Shown: piece by piece, positions 8,075 through 17,199 of the stretch
Layout of the letters: every line of letters begins with the position of its first letter
Numbering within the stretch: position 1 is the first letter of the stretch
Source: an uncultured Eubacteriales bacterium
GTDB lineage: Bacteria; Bacillota; Clostridia; Peptostreptococcales; Anaerovoracaceae
Reading direction: 5' to 3'
NCBI GenBank assembly: GCA_910583765.1
Contig: CAJTYS010000032.1
Span: 1-41,669 of the forward strand
DNA length: 41,669 nt
Program-made: the position numbers and the translations under genes
The notes under the pieces: model-generated
Seen by the model: the letters and a program-made list of their open reading frames with translations, nothing else
What the model was told of the DNA's origin: nothing
Database searches by the model: none

Positions 8075-8602
8075 CTAGTCTTTCAGGAAACTGATATACG
8101 GCAGGTTCCTGTATTTCTGATCAAAGTCAAGGCCGTATCCCACAATGAACTTGTCCTCCACTTCAAATCCTATGTAATCCACTTTCACATCCGTTTTCCG
8201 TCCCGCCGGCTTGTCCAGCAAGGTGCAGATGCGGACGCTCTTTGCGTTCTTGCTTTCCAGATACTCTTTCAGCTTGCTCAATGTGATCCCGGAATCTACG
8301 ATGTCCTCTACAATGATCACATGCTTTCCTTCCACGTCAGTGTCCAAATCCTTGTTGATCTTCACCACACCCGACGTTTTCGTGGAGGCTCCGTAGCTGC
8401 TGGCAGCCATGAAGTCGATGATCATGTCCAGATCCGTGTTCCTCATGATGTCGCCCATCCACAAGACTGCGCCTCTGAGTATGCCTACCAGCACGATCTG
8501 CTCACCCTGATAGTCTTCTGCGATCTGCTGGCCAATCTCCTTGGCCCTCTGCTGGATCTGCTCTCCGGTGATCATGATTGTTCCAACTGCGTCTTTTGCC
8601 AT
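8075..8602 (-). CDS. hpt: Hypoxanthine phosphoribosyltransferase
   Basis: A 175-residue purine-salvage enzyme that makes IMP (and usually GMP) from hypoxanthine or guanine and PRPP. The PRPP-binding motif VIIVEDIVDSG occupies residues 95-105. The PPi loop ILRGA lies at 41-45, and the C-terminal region has the purine-stacking YIGFEV and VGYGLDFDQKYRNLPYI typical of bacterial Hpt. The start has AAGGAGTAAGGAAC upstream. It lies directly behind the DUF1232 gene and is probably in the same transcript as lon and ysxC. Full length, no anomaly. Confidence 0.95.
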   Translation of the reverse strand: MAKDAVGTIMITGEQIQQRAKEIGQQIAEDYQGEQIVLVGILRGAVLWMGDIMRNTDLDMIIDFMAASSYGASTKTSGVVKINKDLDTDVEGKHVIIVEDIVDSGITLSKLKEYLESKNAKSVRICTLLDKPAGRKTDVKVDYIGFEVEDKFIVGYGLDFDQKYRNLPYISFLKD

Positions 8603-8607
8603 GTTCC

Positions 8608-8943
8608 TTACTCCTTGTTTTTATCTTTGTCCTTTACTTCATATTCTACATCATTTATCACTGTTTTTCCACGATATTTTTTGGAAAGATCCACCTTCTT
8701 GTCCCCCAGCCAGTATTTATCCAACTCTTCCCGCAAATGCCACAGGATCCACAGCCACAAGATCAGATCATCGATCCAGGCAATGGGAAACAGGATGGGC
8801 GGGATCAAGTCAAATGGAAGGAACAGGTAAATAAGCCCTGCGATGATCAGCGCTTTTTTCCGCTTTGGCACAGATTTATCCTTCATCATGAAACGGATGG
8901 CTTTTATTCGTTTAAAGATCACCTGAAAACCAAGAAATTGCAT
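8608..8943 (-). CDS. DUF1232 (YkvA-like) small membrane protein
   Basis: A 111-residue protein with the DUF1232 signature: a hydrophobic segment with YLFLPFDLIPPILFPIAWID and DDLILWLW (residues about 38-68), between a basic N-terminal helix and a charged lysine-rich C-terminal tail. Members are small integral membrane proteins of unknown biochemical role; some affect envelope or stress functions. Its start codon directly abuts the ysxC stop codon (TAAATG), and hpt follows after five bases, so it is embedded in the lon-ysxC-hpt transcript. Confidence 0.85.
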   Translation of the reverse strand: MQFLGFQVIFKRIKAIRFMMKDKSVPKRKKALIIAGLIYLFLPFDLIPPILFPIAWIDDLILWLWILWHLREELDKYWLGDKKVDLSKKYRGKTVINDVEYEVKDKDKNKE

Positions 8944-9531
8944 TTAATCCTCCAACAGTGTTTCCATTTCTTCCAAAAGCTGTTCGTGTCCTGTTTTTTT
9001 CAGCGCGGACACAGGGATCACTTTGTCACCCTCAGATAGCCGCAGAGACGTGCGGATCTGATGGATGGATTTTTGTATCTCTCTCTTAGACACTTTGTCC
9101 GCTTTTGTGGCCACCACAACCCCATCCAGTCCAAAGTGCCGCAAATAATCATACATTTCTATGTCCTGTTTTGATGGAGCATGGCGGATATCCACCAGCT
9201 GGATGACCTTGATCAGACCCTGACGCTTTTCTAAGTAAGTTTCCATCATGGGTCCCCATGTCTGAGAGAGGGATTTGGAAACCTTCGCGTACCCGTATCC
9301 AGGCAGGTCAACGATGCGAAAAGCATCGTTGATCCGATAAAAGTTGATGGTTCTGGTCTTTCCCGGACTGCCGCTGACCTTGGCCAGTTTTTTGCGGTTA
9401 GTCAAAAGGTTCAGCAGGGAGGATTTCCCTACATTAGACCTGCCCGCGAAGGCGATTTCCTTTAGATTGTCCTCTGGATATTGGTGTTCTTTTGCTGTGA
9501 CTGCTTCCAGTTCTGCCTTTTTTATGATCAT
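8944..9531 (-). CDS. ysxC: Ribosome-biogenesis GTPase YsxC/EngB (YihA)
   Basis: A 195-residue TRAFAC GTPase needed for assembly of the large ribosomal subunit. G1 is GRSNVGKS (residues 30-37), G2 lies near TRTINFY, G3 is DLPGYG, G4 is TKADK and G5 the VSALKK stretch. Its ATG overlaps the lon stop (ATGA), showing translational coupling; the lon-ysxC order is widely conserved in Firmicutes. Full length with no anomaly. Confidence 0.95.
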   Translation of the reverse strand: MIIKKAELEAVTAKEHQYPEDNLKEIAFAGRSNVGKSSLLNLLTNRKKLAKVSGSPGKTRTINFYRINDAFRIVDLPGYGYAKVSKSLSQTWGPMMETYLEKRQGLIKVIQLVDIRHAPSKQDIEMYDYLRHFGLDGVVVATKADKVSKREIQKSIHQIRTSLRLSEGDKVIPVSALKKTGHEQLLEEMETLLED

Positions 9532-11915
9532 TTTTCATCCTTTACAAGGGCCTGTTCCAAAGCATCGTCCACTGTGTGGAGCAGGACGAATTCCATCTGC
9601 CTGCGCACGTTCTTTGGAATGTCTTCAATATCTTTTTCATTGTCAGCTGGCAGCAGGACCTTTTCAATGCCTGCTCTGTGGGCTGCCAGGACTTTTTCTC
9701 GGATGCCGCCTACTGGCAGCACCTTGCCCCGCAGGGTGATCTCCCCTGTCATGGCAATGTCTTTTCTCACCGGCGTTCCCGTCAGAGTGGAGATGATGGC
9801 CGTACACATGGTCACACCCGCGGACGGACCGTCCTTTGGCACCGCGCCTTCTGGGATATGAATATGCAGGTCCTGCTCTTTATAAAAGTCCGGGTCAATC
9901 TCCAATTTGTCCGCAATGGAACGAATATAGCTGATGCCCGCTTTGGCGCTTTCCTGCATGACTTCTCCCAGCTGCCCAGTGAGGACCAGCTTGCCGCTTC
10001 CTGGCACCACAGTGGTCTCAATGAACAAGGTGTCGCCGCCCACAATGGTCCAGGCCAGTCCTGTGGTCACGCCCACTTCTGCCTCACCGCTGATGATGTC
10101 ATAGCGATATCGTTTTTTGCCCAGATAGCCCTCCAGGTTCTTTTCTGTGATACGGAACTCGCTTTTTTTGCCGCTGACAATGTTTTTCGCCACTTTCCGG
10201 CACACATTGGCGATTTCCCGCTCCAGATTACGGACACCTGACTCTCGGGTATAATAATTGATCAGATCCCGCAGCGCTTTTTCGGAAAAGCGGATGTTCG
10301 GCTCTTTCAGTCCGTGTTCCTTTACCTTTTTCGGGATCAGGTAATCCTGGGCGATCTTCACTTTCTCTTCTTCCGTGTAGCCGCTGACATTGATGACTTC
10401 CATTCTGTCCAGCAGCGGTCTTGGGATGGTGTCCGTGGTATTGGCCGTGGTGATGAACATGACTTTTGACAAGTCGAATGGCACCTCCAGATAGTGGTCC
10501 GTGAATTCTTTGTTCTGTTCTGGGTCCAGCACTTCCAAAAGGGCTGATGCCGGATCGCCCTTAAAGTCAGCGCCGATCTTGTCTACTTCATCAAAGAGGA
10601 ACACTGGGTTCTTGGTGCCGCATTCTTTGATGGAAGTGATGATGCGGCCTGGGATGGCTCCAATGTAAGTCCGCCTGTGTCCTCTGATCTCTGCTTCGTC
10701 CCGCACGCCGCCCAAGGACATGCGCACAAAGTCCCTATTGATGGCTCTGGCAACGGATTTGGCGATAGAGGTCTTTCCCACGCCCGGAGGCCCTACCAAG
10801 CACAGAATGGGACCTTTCATACTCTTAGAAAGGTGGATGACTGCCAAATATTCCAGCACCCGTTCTTTTACCTTTTCTAATCCGTGATGGTCTTCATTCA
10901 GTATTTTTTCTGCTTTGGAAAGATCGATGTTGCCCTTTTTCTCCTTGCGCCATGGCAGTCCCACAATGGTTTCAATATAGGTTCTGCTCACAGAGGCTTC
11001 TGCGCTGGAAGGCTGCATCCGGCCAAAGCGCTTGATTTCTTTTTCCACTTTGTCCCTGATCTTTTTGTCCAGCTTTAATTTTTCCAGCTGCTCCATCCAG
11101 TCCTCGATTTCGTCTTCCACGTCTTCGCTGATTCCCAGTTCTTCCTGGATGGCCCGCATCTGCTCCCGCAGGTAGTATTCCCGCTGATTTTTGTTGAGCT
11201 GGGTCTTGACTTTTGTGGTGATGTCCTGCTCGATATTGAGAATCTCGATCTCCCTGACCAGGAATTCATTCACCTTTTCCAGCCGCTGGTCGATATCAAT
11301 GGTCTCCAGCAGCGCTTGCTTGTCCTCCAGCTTGATATCCAGATGAGAGCCGATGAGATCCGCGAACCTGCCTGGTTCTTCGATTCCCGCCACAGTAGGC
11401 AGGATCTCTGGAGCCAGCTTTTGATTGACCGACAGATATTCGTCAAAGCTGTTGAGGGTGGATCGCATGAGGGCCTCTGTCTTTGGCGATAGTTCCTCCG
11501 GCACTTCATCTTCGATCCTTGTGACCACGCATTGGAAATAAGGCACTTCTGAGACAACCTCATCGATGTGCCCTCTGCACACGCCCTCTACCAGCACGCG
11601 GATGGAATCTCCCGGCAGTTTCAGCATCTGTTTGATCTTGCCAATGGTCCCGATATGATAAAAATCTTCTGGCGTAGGAAGATCTGTGTTTTCGTCTTTT
11701 TGCGCGGAGAGAAAAATGTACTGGTTTCGTACCATGGCCTTTTCCAAGGCATTGATGGATTTTTCCCTCCCAATGTCAAAATGAAGCACCATGTTGGGAA
11801 AAACGGTCAGACCCCGCAGGGGGATCATGGGCAGAGACAATATGTTTTCGACTTCAAATTCAGTTTCTGCCTGTTCTTCCTGGTCTACTTCAGTCCTATT
11901 GTTTTCGTCTGTCAT
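9528..11915 (-). CDS. lon: ATP-dependent protease Lon (LonA)
   Basis: A 795-residue AAA+ serine protease. The N-terminal LON substrate domain (LPMIPLRGLTVFPNMVLHFD) covers about residues 25-215, followed by a coiled-coil stretch, the AAA+ domain with Walker A GPPGVGKT (about 373-380) and Walker B FLFDEVDKI, and a C-terminal protease domain with catalytic serine in KDGPSAGVTM (about 696) and the dyad lysine in AGIEKVLLP. It degrades damaged and regulatory proteins in the cytosol. The start at 11915 has GGAGG six to seven bases upstream; an ATG at 11933 overlaps that site and is not used. It follows clpX, with a strong hairpin in the 77-base gap, and overlaps ysxC. Confidence 0.96.
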   Translation of the reverse strand: MTDENNRTEVDQEEQAETEFEVENILSLPMIPLRGLTVFPNMVLHFDIGREKSINALEKAMVRNQYIFLSAQKDENTDLPTPEDFYHIGTIGKIKQMLKLPGDSIRVLVEGVCRGHIDEVVSEVPYFQCVVTRIEDEVPEELSPKTEALMRSTLNSFDEYLSVNQKLAPEILPTVAGIEEPGRFADLIGSHLDIKLEDKQALLETIDIDQRLEKVNEFLVREIEILNIEQDITTKVKTQLNKNQREYYLREQMRAIQEELGISEDVEDEIEDWMEQLEKLKLDKKIRDKVEKEIKRFGRMQPSSAEASVSRTYIETIVGLPWRKEKKGNIDLSKAEKILNEDHHGLEKVKERVLEYLAVIHLSKSMKGPILCLVGPPGVGKTSIAKSVARAINRDFVRMSLGGVRDEAEIRGHRRTYIGAIPGRIITSIKECGTKNPVFLFDEVDKIGADFKGDPASALLEVLDPEQNKEFTDHYLEVPFDLSKVMFITTANTTDTIPRPLLDRMEVINVSGYTEEEKVKIAQDYLIPKKVKEHGLKEPNIRFSEKALRDLINYYTRESGVRNLEREIANVCRKVAKNIVSGKKSEFRITEKNLEGYLGKKRYRYDIISGEAEVGVTTGLAWTIVGGDTLFIETTVVPGSGKLVLTGQLGEVMQESAKAGISYIRSIADKLEIDPDFYKEQDLHIHIPEGAVPKDGPSAGVTMCTAIISTLTGTPVRKDIAMTGEITLRGKVLPVGGIREKVLAAHRAGIEKVLLPADNEKDIEDIPKNVRRQMEFVLLHTVDDALEQALVKDEK

Positions 11916-11961
11916 ACTTATTCCTCCATACACTTAAAGGCTTAGTTCATAGATTCAATAA

Positions 11962-11989
11962 CAGGGCGACTTGTCACAAGCCGCCCCTG
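11962..11989 (-). terminator. Strong hairpin between clpX and lon
   Basis: On the minus strand CAGGGGCGGCTTG pairs with CAAGTCGCCCTG around a three-base loop, with one bulged G. Only a weak T-rich tract follows (TTATTG), so it may be a partial terminator or processing site that tunes lon relative to clpX. Confidence 0.55.
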
Positions 11990-11992
11990 CCA

Positions 11993-13264
11993 TTATGCCG
12001 TTTCATCGTGCGCCTTTGCTTTGCTCTGATCTACCAGCAGCAGTTCCGGCTCGATTTCCTTATCTATTGTTTCCCTGGTAATAATGCATTTCTGTACGTC
12101 TTCCCTTGATGGGATCTCGTACATGATATCCGTCATGGCAGATTCCAGGATGCCCCGCAAACCTCTGGCTCCTGTCTTTCGTTCCAGGGCTTTTTCCGCA
12201 ATGCGGGCGATGGCGTCTTCCTGGATTTCCAGTTCCACGTCATCCATGGCAAACAGCTTTTTGTACTGTTTGAGCAATGCGTTTTTCGGCTCTGTGATGA
12301 TCTGGATCAGAGCGTCCTTTGAGAGCTCTTCCAATGTCACGATCACTGGCAGCCGGCCGATGAATTCCGGTATCAAACCGTATTTCAACAGATCTTCCGG
12401 CTGGATGTGCTTTAAGATTTCCGACTCTTCCACTTTTGTGTCTCGAATCTCTGAATTAAAGCCGATGGTTTTTTCTCCCATCCTGCGCTGAATCACTTTA
12501 TCCAGTCCGTCAAAGGCCCCGCCGCAGATGAACAGCACATTGCTGGTGTCAAATTGGAGGAACTCTTGATGCGGATGCTTCCTACCTCCCTGAGGCGGCA
12601 CGCTGGCAATGGTGCCCTCTAATATTTTCAAAAGAGCCTGCTGCACGCCTTCGCCGCTCACGTCTCTTGTGATCGAAGGGTTATCGGATTTTCTGGCGAT
12701 CTTGTCGATCTCATCCACATAGATGATCCCCTTCTGCGCTTTTTCTATGTCGTAATCTGCTGCCTGTATCAGTTTCAGCAGGATATTTTCCACGTCTTCT
12801 CCCACATAACCGGCCTCTGTCAGCGCTGTCGCGTCCGCGATGGCGAAAGGCACGTTGAGGATCCTGGCCAGTGTTTGAGCCAAGAGCGTTTTTCCCGAGC
12901 CAGTGGGCCCGATCATGACGATGTTGCTCTTTTGCAGCTCCACGTCATCGTTCATCAAGTGTGTGTTGCTGATCCTTTTATAATGGTTGTACACTGCCAC
13001 TGCCAATGCTTTTTTCGCCGGATCCTGGCCGATCACATAATCGCTGAGGATCTCTGAAATTTCTTTTGGCTTGGGCAGTCTGTATCCGCCTTGAGGCCCG
13101 CGCTGCTGGCTGGCCCGCTCTTCGTCTGCAATGATGTCCTGGCAAAGGCCTACGCATTCATTGCAAATATATACTCCTGATCCGCTGACCAACCTTTTTA
13201 CCTGGCTCTGCGGTTTTCCGCAAAAGGAGCATTTCAATTCTCTGTTTTCATCGTATTTTGCCAT
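11993..13264 (-). CDS. clpX: ClpX, ATPase subunit of the ClpXP protease
   Basis: A 423-residue AAA+ unfoldase. The N-terminal C4 zinc-binding domain has C12, C15, C34 and C37. The ATPase domain carries Walker A GPTGSGKT (119-126), Walker B IIYVDEIDKI, the pore loop following AGYVGEDVEN, and the IGF-type ClpP-docking loop (TIGFNSE). It feeds substrates into ClpP. The gene starts 16 bases behind clpP on the same strand, the usual order tig-clpP-clpX-lon of Firmicutes. Confidence 0.97.
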   Translation of the reverse strand: MAKYDENRELKCSFCGKPQSQVKRLVSGSGVYICNECVGLCQDIIADEERASQQRGPQGGYRLPKPKEISEILSDYVIGQDPAKKALAVAVYNHYKRISNTHLMNDDVELQKSNIVMIGPTGSGKTLLAQTLARILNVPFAIADATALTEAGYVGEDVENILLKLIQAADYDIEKAQKGIIYVDEIDKIARKSDNPSITRDVSGEGVQQALLKILEGTIASVPPQGGRKHPHQEFLQFDTSNVLFICGGAFDGLDKVIQRRMGEKTIGFNSEIRDTKVEESEILKHIQPEDLLKYGLIPEFIGRLPVIVTLEELSKDALIQIITEPKNALLKQYKKLFAMDDVELEIQEDAIARIAEKALERKTGARGLRGILESAMTDIMYEIPSREDVQKCIITRETIDKEIEPELLLVDQSKAKAHDETA

Positions 13265-13280
13265 GAATAACCCCCTGTTG

Positions 13281-13862
13281 TTATCTGAACGCAGAAACTT
13301 TGTCTACCAAGCCGTAAGCCACAGCTTCATCCGCGCTCATAAAATTGTCTCGATCCGTGTCCTGTTCAATGCGGTCAAGCGGCTGACCCGTGTTTTCACT
13401 GAGGATACGATTGAGTTTTTCCCTTGTCTTTAAAATCCATTCTGCGTGGATCTTGATGTCCTCAGCCTGACCTTGCACCCCGCCCAGCGGTTGATGGATC
13501 ATGATCTCCGCGTTTGGCAACGCGTACCGTTTTCCCTTTTTGCCTGCTGAAAGCAGGAACGCACCCATACTGGCAGCCAAACCAATGCATGTGGTGGAAA
13601 CGTCCGGTTTAATATACTGCATGGTGTCATAGATGGCCATGCCCGCGGTCACCGACCCTCCCGGGCTGTTGATATAGATGCAGATGTCTTTTTCCGGATC
13701 TTCCGCCTCGAGGAATAAAAGCTGAGCCACTACCAGACTGGCAAGATGCTCATCGATCTGCTCTCCTATGAATATGATCCGATCTTTCAGCAATCTGGAA
13801 TAAATGTCATAAGAGCGTTCTCCTCTGCTCGTCTGTTCAATCACATAAGGAACTAATGCCAT
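13281..13862 (-). CDS. clpP: ClpP proteolytic subunit
   Basis: A 193-residue serine peptidase. The catalytic triad is S98 (GLAASMGAF), H123 (EIMIHQPLGG) and D172 (DTDRDNFM). It forms the two-ring proteolytic chamber used by ClpX. It lies between tig and clpX on the minus strand; the 108-base gap to tig holds a GC-rich hairpin (about 13899-13928), possibly an attenuation or processing element. Confidence 0.97.
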   Translation of the reverse strand: MALVPYVIEQTSRGERSYDIYSRLLKDRIIFIGEQIDEHLASLVVAQLLFLEAEDPEKDICIYINSPGGSVTAGMAIYDTMQYIKPDVSTTCIGLAASMGAFLLSAGKKGKRYALPNAEIMIHQPLGGVQGQAEDIKIHAEWILKTREKLNRILSENTGQPLDRIEQDTDRDNFMSADEAVAYGLVDKVSAFR

Positions 13863-13970
13863 TGCGTAAAATCCTCTCTTTCTTCCTAATCATAGTGGGT
13901 GGAACGGTCCGCGCCCGGACGTTCCCTCCCATTATGAGTATTCACTGTTTTTCTGTGATTCAAACGTAAA

Positions 13971-15254
13971 TTATTTGATCACAGCCTGTTCAAACATAAA
14001 GTCAACAGCTTTTCTGACGCGAATGTCGTTTTCAATGAAGCCGATGCTTTCTGTTCCCAGCATTTCTCTGATCTTGTCCGCGTCCATTTTGTACTGGATG
14101 GCCATGAGTTCAAATTCTTTGTCCAGATCTTCATCTGATGCTTTGATCTCTTCTTGATCAGCCACCGCGCTGACGATCATTCTTGTCTTTACTTTTTTGT
14201 GAGCTTCTTCTTTCAGTTCTTCTCTGAATTCTTCTGGTTTTCTGTTCAGGTACTGGAAATACTGATCCAGGTTCAACCCCTGCCTTTGCAGCTGCTGGTC
14301 GAATTCATTCATCATGTTAGTCACTTCATCATTGACCATCACCTCTGGAACATCGATGTCATTGGCATTGAACACGCTTTCCAGCACAGCGTTCTTCATC
14401 TGGTTTTCCGCCTTGGCCGCTGCCGCTTTTTTCAGGTTTTCTTCTGTGTCTTTCCGCAGCTCTTCTAAAGTGTCGTATTCGCTGACATCCTTTGCGAATT
14501 CATCGTTCAGTTCAGGCAGTTCTTCTTCCTTGATTTCATGTACCTTGCACTTGAACACAGCTTCTTTGCCTGCCAGGTCTTCGGAATGGTATTCTTCTGG
14601 GAACGTGACTGTCACGTCTTTTTCTCCGCCTGGCTCCACGCCGATGAGCTGTTCTTCAAATCCAGGGATGAATGTGCCGGAGCCCAGCTTCAGCGGCTGG
14701 CGTTCTGCTGTGCCGCCTTCAAACTGCACGCCGTCTGACCATCCCTCATAGTCCAGCAGTACGGTGTCGCCTTCCTTGGCCGGCCGTTCCACCAGGACCA
14801 TCCTGGAATTTCTCTTCTGCAGGTTTTCCATTTCCTGATCCAGGTCTTCCGGCGTCACTTCCGCGCTGACCCGTTCTATTTCCACGCCTTTGTAGTCCTT
14901 AACTTCTACATCAGGATAAACAGCTACAGTCAATGTCACTGTAAAGCCTTCTCCTTTTTTTAAATCACCGAATTCTGCTCTTGGGCGGTCGATGACATCC
15001 AGTTCTAATTCATCCAAAGCCTTTGGATACGCGTCCGCGAACAAATCGTTCACTGCGTCTTCAAAAAAGATGCCTTCTCCATAATGCTTTTCGATCAGGC
15101 CCCGAGGTGCTTTGCCCTTTCTGAACCCGTCGATGGAAAATCTGTCTTTCGTAGCCTTGTAAGCTTTGATCTGTGCCTGCTCAAACTCTTCTGACGTAAA
15201 TTCGATGGTGAACTTTACATCGTTTTGTTCTTTTGAGATAAATGTTGCCTTCAT
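13971..15254 (-). CDS. tig: Trigger factor, ribosome-associated chaperone and prolyl isomerase
   Basis: A 427-residue protein with three domains: the ribosome-binding N-terminus with the signature GFRKGKAPR (around residue 43-51), an FKBP-type PPIase domain (about 150-240, with EGDTVLLDYEG and LGSGTFIPGFEEQLIG) and the helical C-terminal chaperone domain. The start at 15254 follows AGGAGGATATAAATTA; the frame is open further upstream but has no site there. A promoter (TTTACT, 17 bp, TATAAT, 15297-15325) lies just upstream and probably drives tig-clpP-clpX and perhaps lon and beyond. Confidence 0.96.
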   Translation of the reverse strand: MKATFISKEQNDVKFTIEFTSEEFEQAQIKAYKATKDRFSIDGFRKGKAPRGLIEKHYGEGIFFEDAVNDLFADAYPKALDELELDVIDRPRAEFGDLKKGEGFTVTLTVAVYPDVEVKDYKGVEIERVSAEVTPEDLDQEMENLQKRNSRMVLVERPAKEGDTVLLDYEGWSDGVQFEGGTAERQPLKLGSGTFIPGFEEQLIGVEPGGEKDVTVTFPEEYHSEDLAGKEAVFKCKVHEIKEEELPELNDEFAKDVSEYDTLEELRKDTEENLKKAAAAKAENQMKNAVLESVFNANDIDVPEVMVNDEVTNMMNEFDQQLQRQGLNLDQYFQYLNRKPEEFREELKEEAHKKVKTRMIVSAVADQEEIKASDEDLDKEFELMAIQYKMDADKIREMLGTESIGFIENDIRVRKAVDFMFEQAVIK

Positions 15255-15296
15255 TAATTTATATCCTCCTAAAATAATCAACACATAGTGCATATT

Positions 15297-15325
15297 ATTA
15301 TACCGCTTTCCCTTTAAAAAGTAAA
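15297..15325 (-). promoter_or_regulatory. Promoter of the tig-clpP-clpX cluster
   Basis: On the minus strand TTTACT (15320-15325), a 17-bp spacer and TATAAT (15297-15302) precede tig by about 40 bases. The -10 box is perfect and the -35 matches in four positions. I see no CIRCE or CtsR-type repeat at it. Confidence 0.6.
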
Positions 15326-15333
15326 GGAAAATC

Positions 15334-15384
15334 AAAAAAGGAACGTCATATTGCCCAAAATCGTGCTCAAACCATCCCTTTTTT
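15334..15384 (-). terminator. Weak terminator-like repeat behind the CYTH gene
   Basis: AAAAAAGG and CCTTTTTT form arms separated by a 35-base loop; the minus strand ends in a run of six T. The long loop makes the assignment uncertain. Confidence 0.35.
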
Positions 15385-15407
15385 ACGTCATGATTGTCAA
15401 AATTTCA

Positions 15408-16022
15408 TTATCGCTGTCCTAAAAGCACCAGTCCTCGATAAAACTTGCTCCTTTTTTCCGACACAACGCCATACTTGTCCACCAGCTGCTGCCCTGCTTC
15501 CAGCAGGTCTTCCTGCTCGCCGGAAAACAACTCGATCTCCACTTCACAGATGGGACTGCTGCCCTTTTCTGTGACGATCTCGCCGTTATCCACGGAAACC
15601 TCCAGCAGGCTGCTCTGGGTATCGATGCGGAACCTGCGCCGCTCGATATGCATTTCGATGATCGGATGCAGCGGTTTTCCGCCTATGATCCTGATCAAGT
15701 CTTTTCCTACGTCGCTCTCTTCAAATGTCACTGGGTTGGGGTGGGTGTCGATCACTGGAATGTTGATTTCCTCCCTGGTATGAAGGGCTCCCTCATTTTT
15801 GCCTCCCCATTTTAATGATGCGATGAGCCTATCGCCTTCCTGACGGACCCTATAAGCCATGTCATTTCCGCACAGGTCATAGTCCTCTGTATCAAAATAA
15901 GTGGCTTTCATAAAAACAGTTTCTCTGGTTTCCGGTTCTTCTAATTTTTTCAAATCCTCGTCTTCCCAGATCCGCATCGCTGTTTCGTTGTCGTTAATTG
16001 CGTATTTCAATTCAATTTCCAT
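15408..16022 (-). CDS. CYTH-domain protein (triphosphate-binding family)
   Basis: A 204-residue protein with the CYTH signature ExExK at the start (EIELKYAI) and the conserved beta-barrel residues in YFDTEDYDL, YRVRQEGDR, ASLKW, REEIN and EVSVDNGE. CYTH proteins bind triphosphates; bacterial members with this start are mostly inorganic triphosphatases or triphosphate-processing enzymes. The substrate is not evident here. It stands alone between the arc operon terminator and tig, on the minus strand. AAAAAAGGGAATCGTT precedes the start. Confidence 0.85.
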   Translation of the reverse strand: MEIELKYAINDNETAMRIWEDEDLKKLEEPETRETVFMKATYFDTEDYDLCGNDMAYRVRQEGDRLIASLKWGGKNEGALHTREEINIPVIDTHPNPVTFEESDVGKDLIRIIGGKPLHPIIEMHIERRRFRIDTQSSLLEVSVDNGEIVTEKGSSPICEVEIELFSGEQEDLLEAGQQLVDKYGVVSEKRSKFYRGLVLLGQR

Positions 16023-16180
16023 AACGATTCCCTTTTTTAATTCTTTAAACGATCTGACCGCTGAAAAGTAGTTACAGACAGCATGATATCACCTTCTGGG
16101 AAAAATAGCAAGCAATAATTTTTCCAATGAAGATTTGTGGCAAGTTTCAGTGCTCTTTGCTGTTCAGACCTGCTGTATAA

Positions 16181-16210
16181 AGAAACCCCAGCCCGAGGAC
16201 TGGGATTTCT
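16181..16210 (-). terminator. Terminator of the arc operon
   Basis: On the minus strand AGAAATCCCAG pairs with CTGGGGTTTCT across an eight-base loop and is followed by TTATAC. It lies 19 bases past the arcC stop codon. Confidence 0.8.
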
Positions 16211-16228
16211 GTTAGGTTTGTTCGCGTT

Positions 16229-17173
16229 TTAGTTAAAGGTCAATACTGTTCCTGTCTTTCCTTCCAGAGCTTCCACTGCTTTGTCCAGGGATGTGATAAT
16301 CGCTCTTTTCTGTGGGAAGGCCCTGACAAACCGCATAGCGGCTTCTACCTTTGGAAGCATGCTTCCCGGAGCAAAATGGCCTTCTTCCATGTACTGGGCC
16401 GCTTCTGCCAGGGAAATCTGTTCCAGATCCTGCTGGTTTGGCTTGTTAAAGTTGATGGCCACCTTTTCCACCTCAGTGAGGATCATCAGGATGTCCGCGT
16501 CCACTTGTTCTGCTAAAAGCTCCGCAGCAAAGTCCTTGTCAATGACAGCAGCCGTTCCTTCCAGGCTTCCGTCCGGACGTTCCAGCACTGGGATGCCGCC
16601 GCCGCCGCAGGTGATCACGATGGCATGGTCCCATAACTCTTTCACCGCGTCGATCTCCACGATCTTTCTTGGCAGCGGGGAAGCCACAACTCTTCTCCAG
16701 CCTCTGCCTGCGTCTTCTTTCATGGTATAGCCTTTTTCCTCCTGCAGCACCTTTGCTTCGGCCTCAGAATAGAACGGACCAATAGGCTTTGTGGGATTTT
16801 GGAAAGCTGGATCGTTTTCTTCTACGATCATCTGGGTAGCCACAGTCACTACCGGAATGTTTCTGTTTGTCTTGTTGAGCGCATATTTCAGGCACTGCTG
16901 GATATGGTAGCCGATATAACCCTGGGACATGGCGCCGCACACGTCAAATGGCATGGCTGGAGTCACATCCTTCGCGGCTTCGGAAGCCATGACAATGCGG
17001 CCTACCTGAGGTCCATTTCCATGAACTACCGCCACTTCATATCCACTTTCGCTGATTTCCGCGATATACTTGCAGGTTTTGCGTACCACAGCAAGCTGCG
17101 CTTCAGCGGTAGGCTCGTCTTTTCCGGACTGGAGCGCGTTGCCGCCCAGAGCGATTACAAGTTTTTCCTTCAT
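16229..17173 (-). CDS. arcC: Carbamate kinase
   Basis: A 314-residue amino-acid-kinase-fold enzyme. It converts carbamoyl phosphate and ADP to ATP, CO2 and ammonia, the energy-yielding last step of the arginine deiminase pathway. Diagnostic stretches are ALGGNAL near the start (residues 8-14), VVHGNGPQVG (48-57), AMSQGYIGYHIQQ and ITCGGGGIPV in the nucleotide-binding half. It follows arcA in the same orientation with AGGAGG before the start and ends at a terminator at 16181. Confidence 0.96.
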   Translation of the reverse strand: MKEKLVIALGGNALQSGKDEPTAEAQLAVVRKTCKYIAEISESGYEVAVVHGNGPQVGRIVMASEAAKDVTPAMPFDVCGAMSQGYIGYHIQQCLKYALNKTNRNIPVVTVATQMIVEENDPAFQNPTKPIGPFYSEAEAKVLQEEKGYTMKEDAGRGWRRVVASPLPRKIVEIDAVKELWDHAIVITCGGGGIPVLERPDGSLEGTAAVIDKDFAAELLAEQVDADILMILTEVEKVAINFNKPNQQDLEQISLAEAAQYMEEGHFAPGSMLPKVEAAMRFVRAFPQKRAIITSLDKAVEALEGKTGTVLTFN

Positions 17174-17199
17174 TTTTTCCTCCTGATCGATTTCATGGT

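Noticed and set aside
9339..9745. Plus-strand frames in the lon/ysxC region as extra genes
   Set aside because: Shadows of lon and ysxC; no ribosome binding sites or homology.
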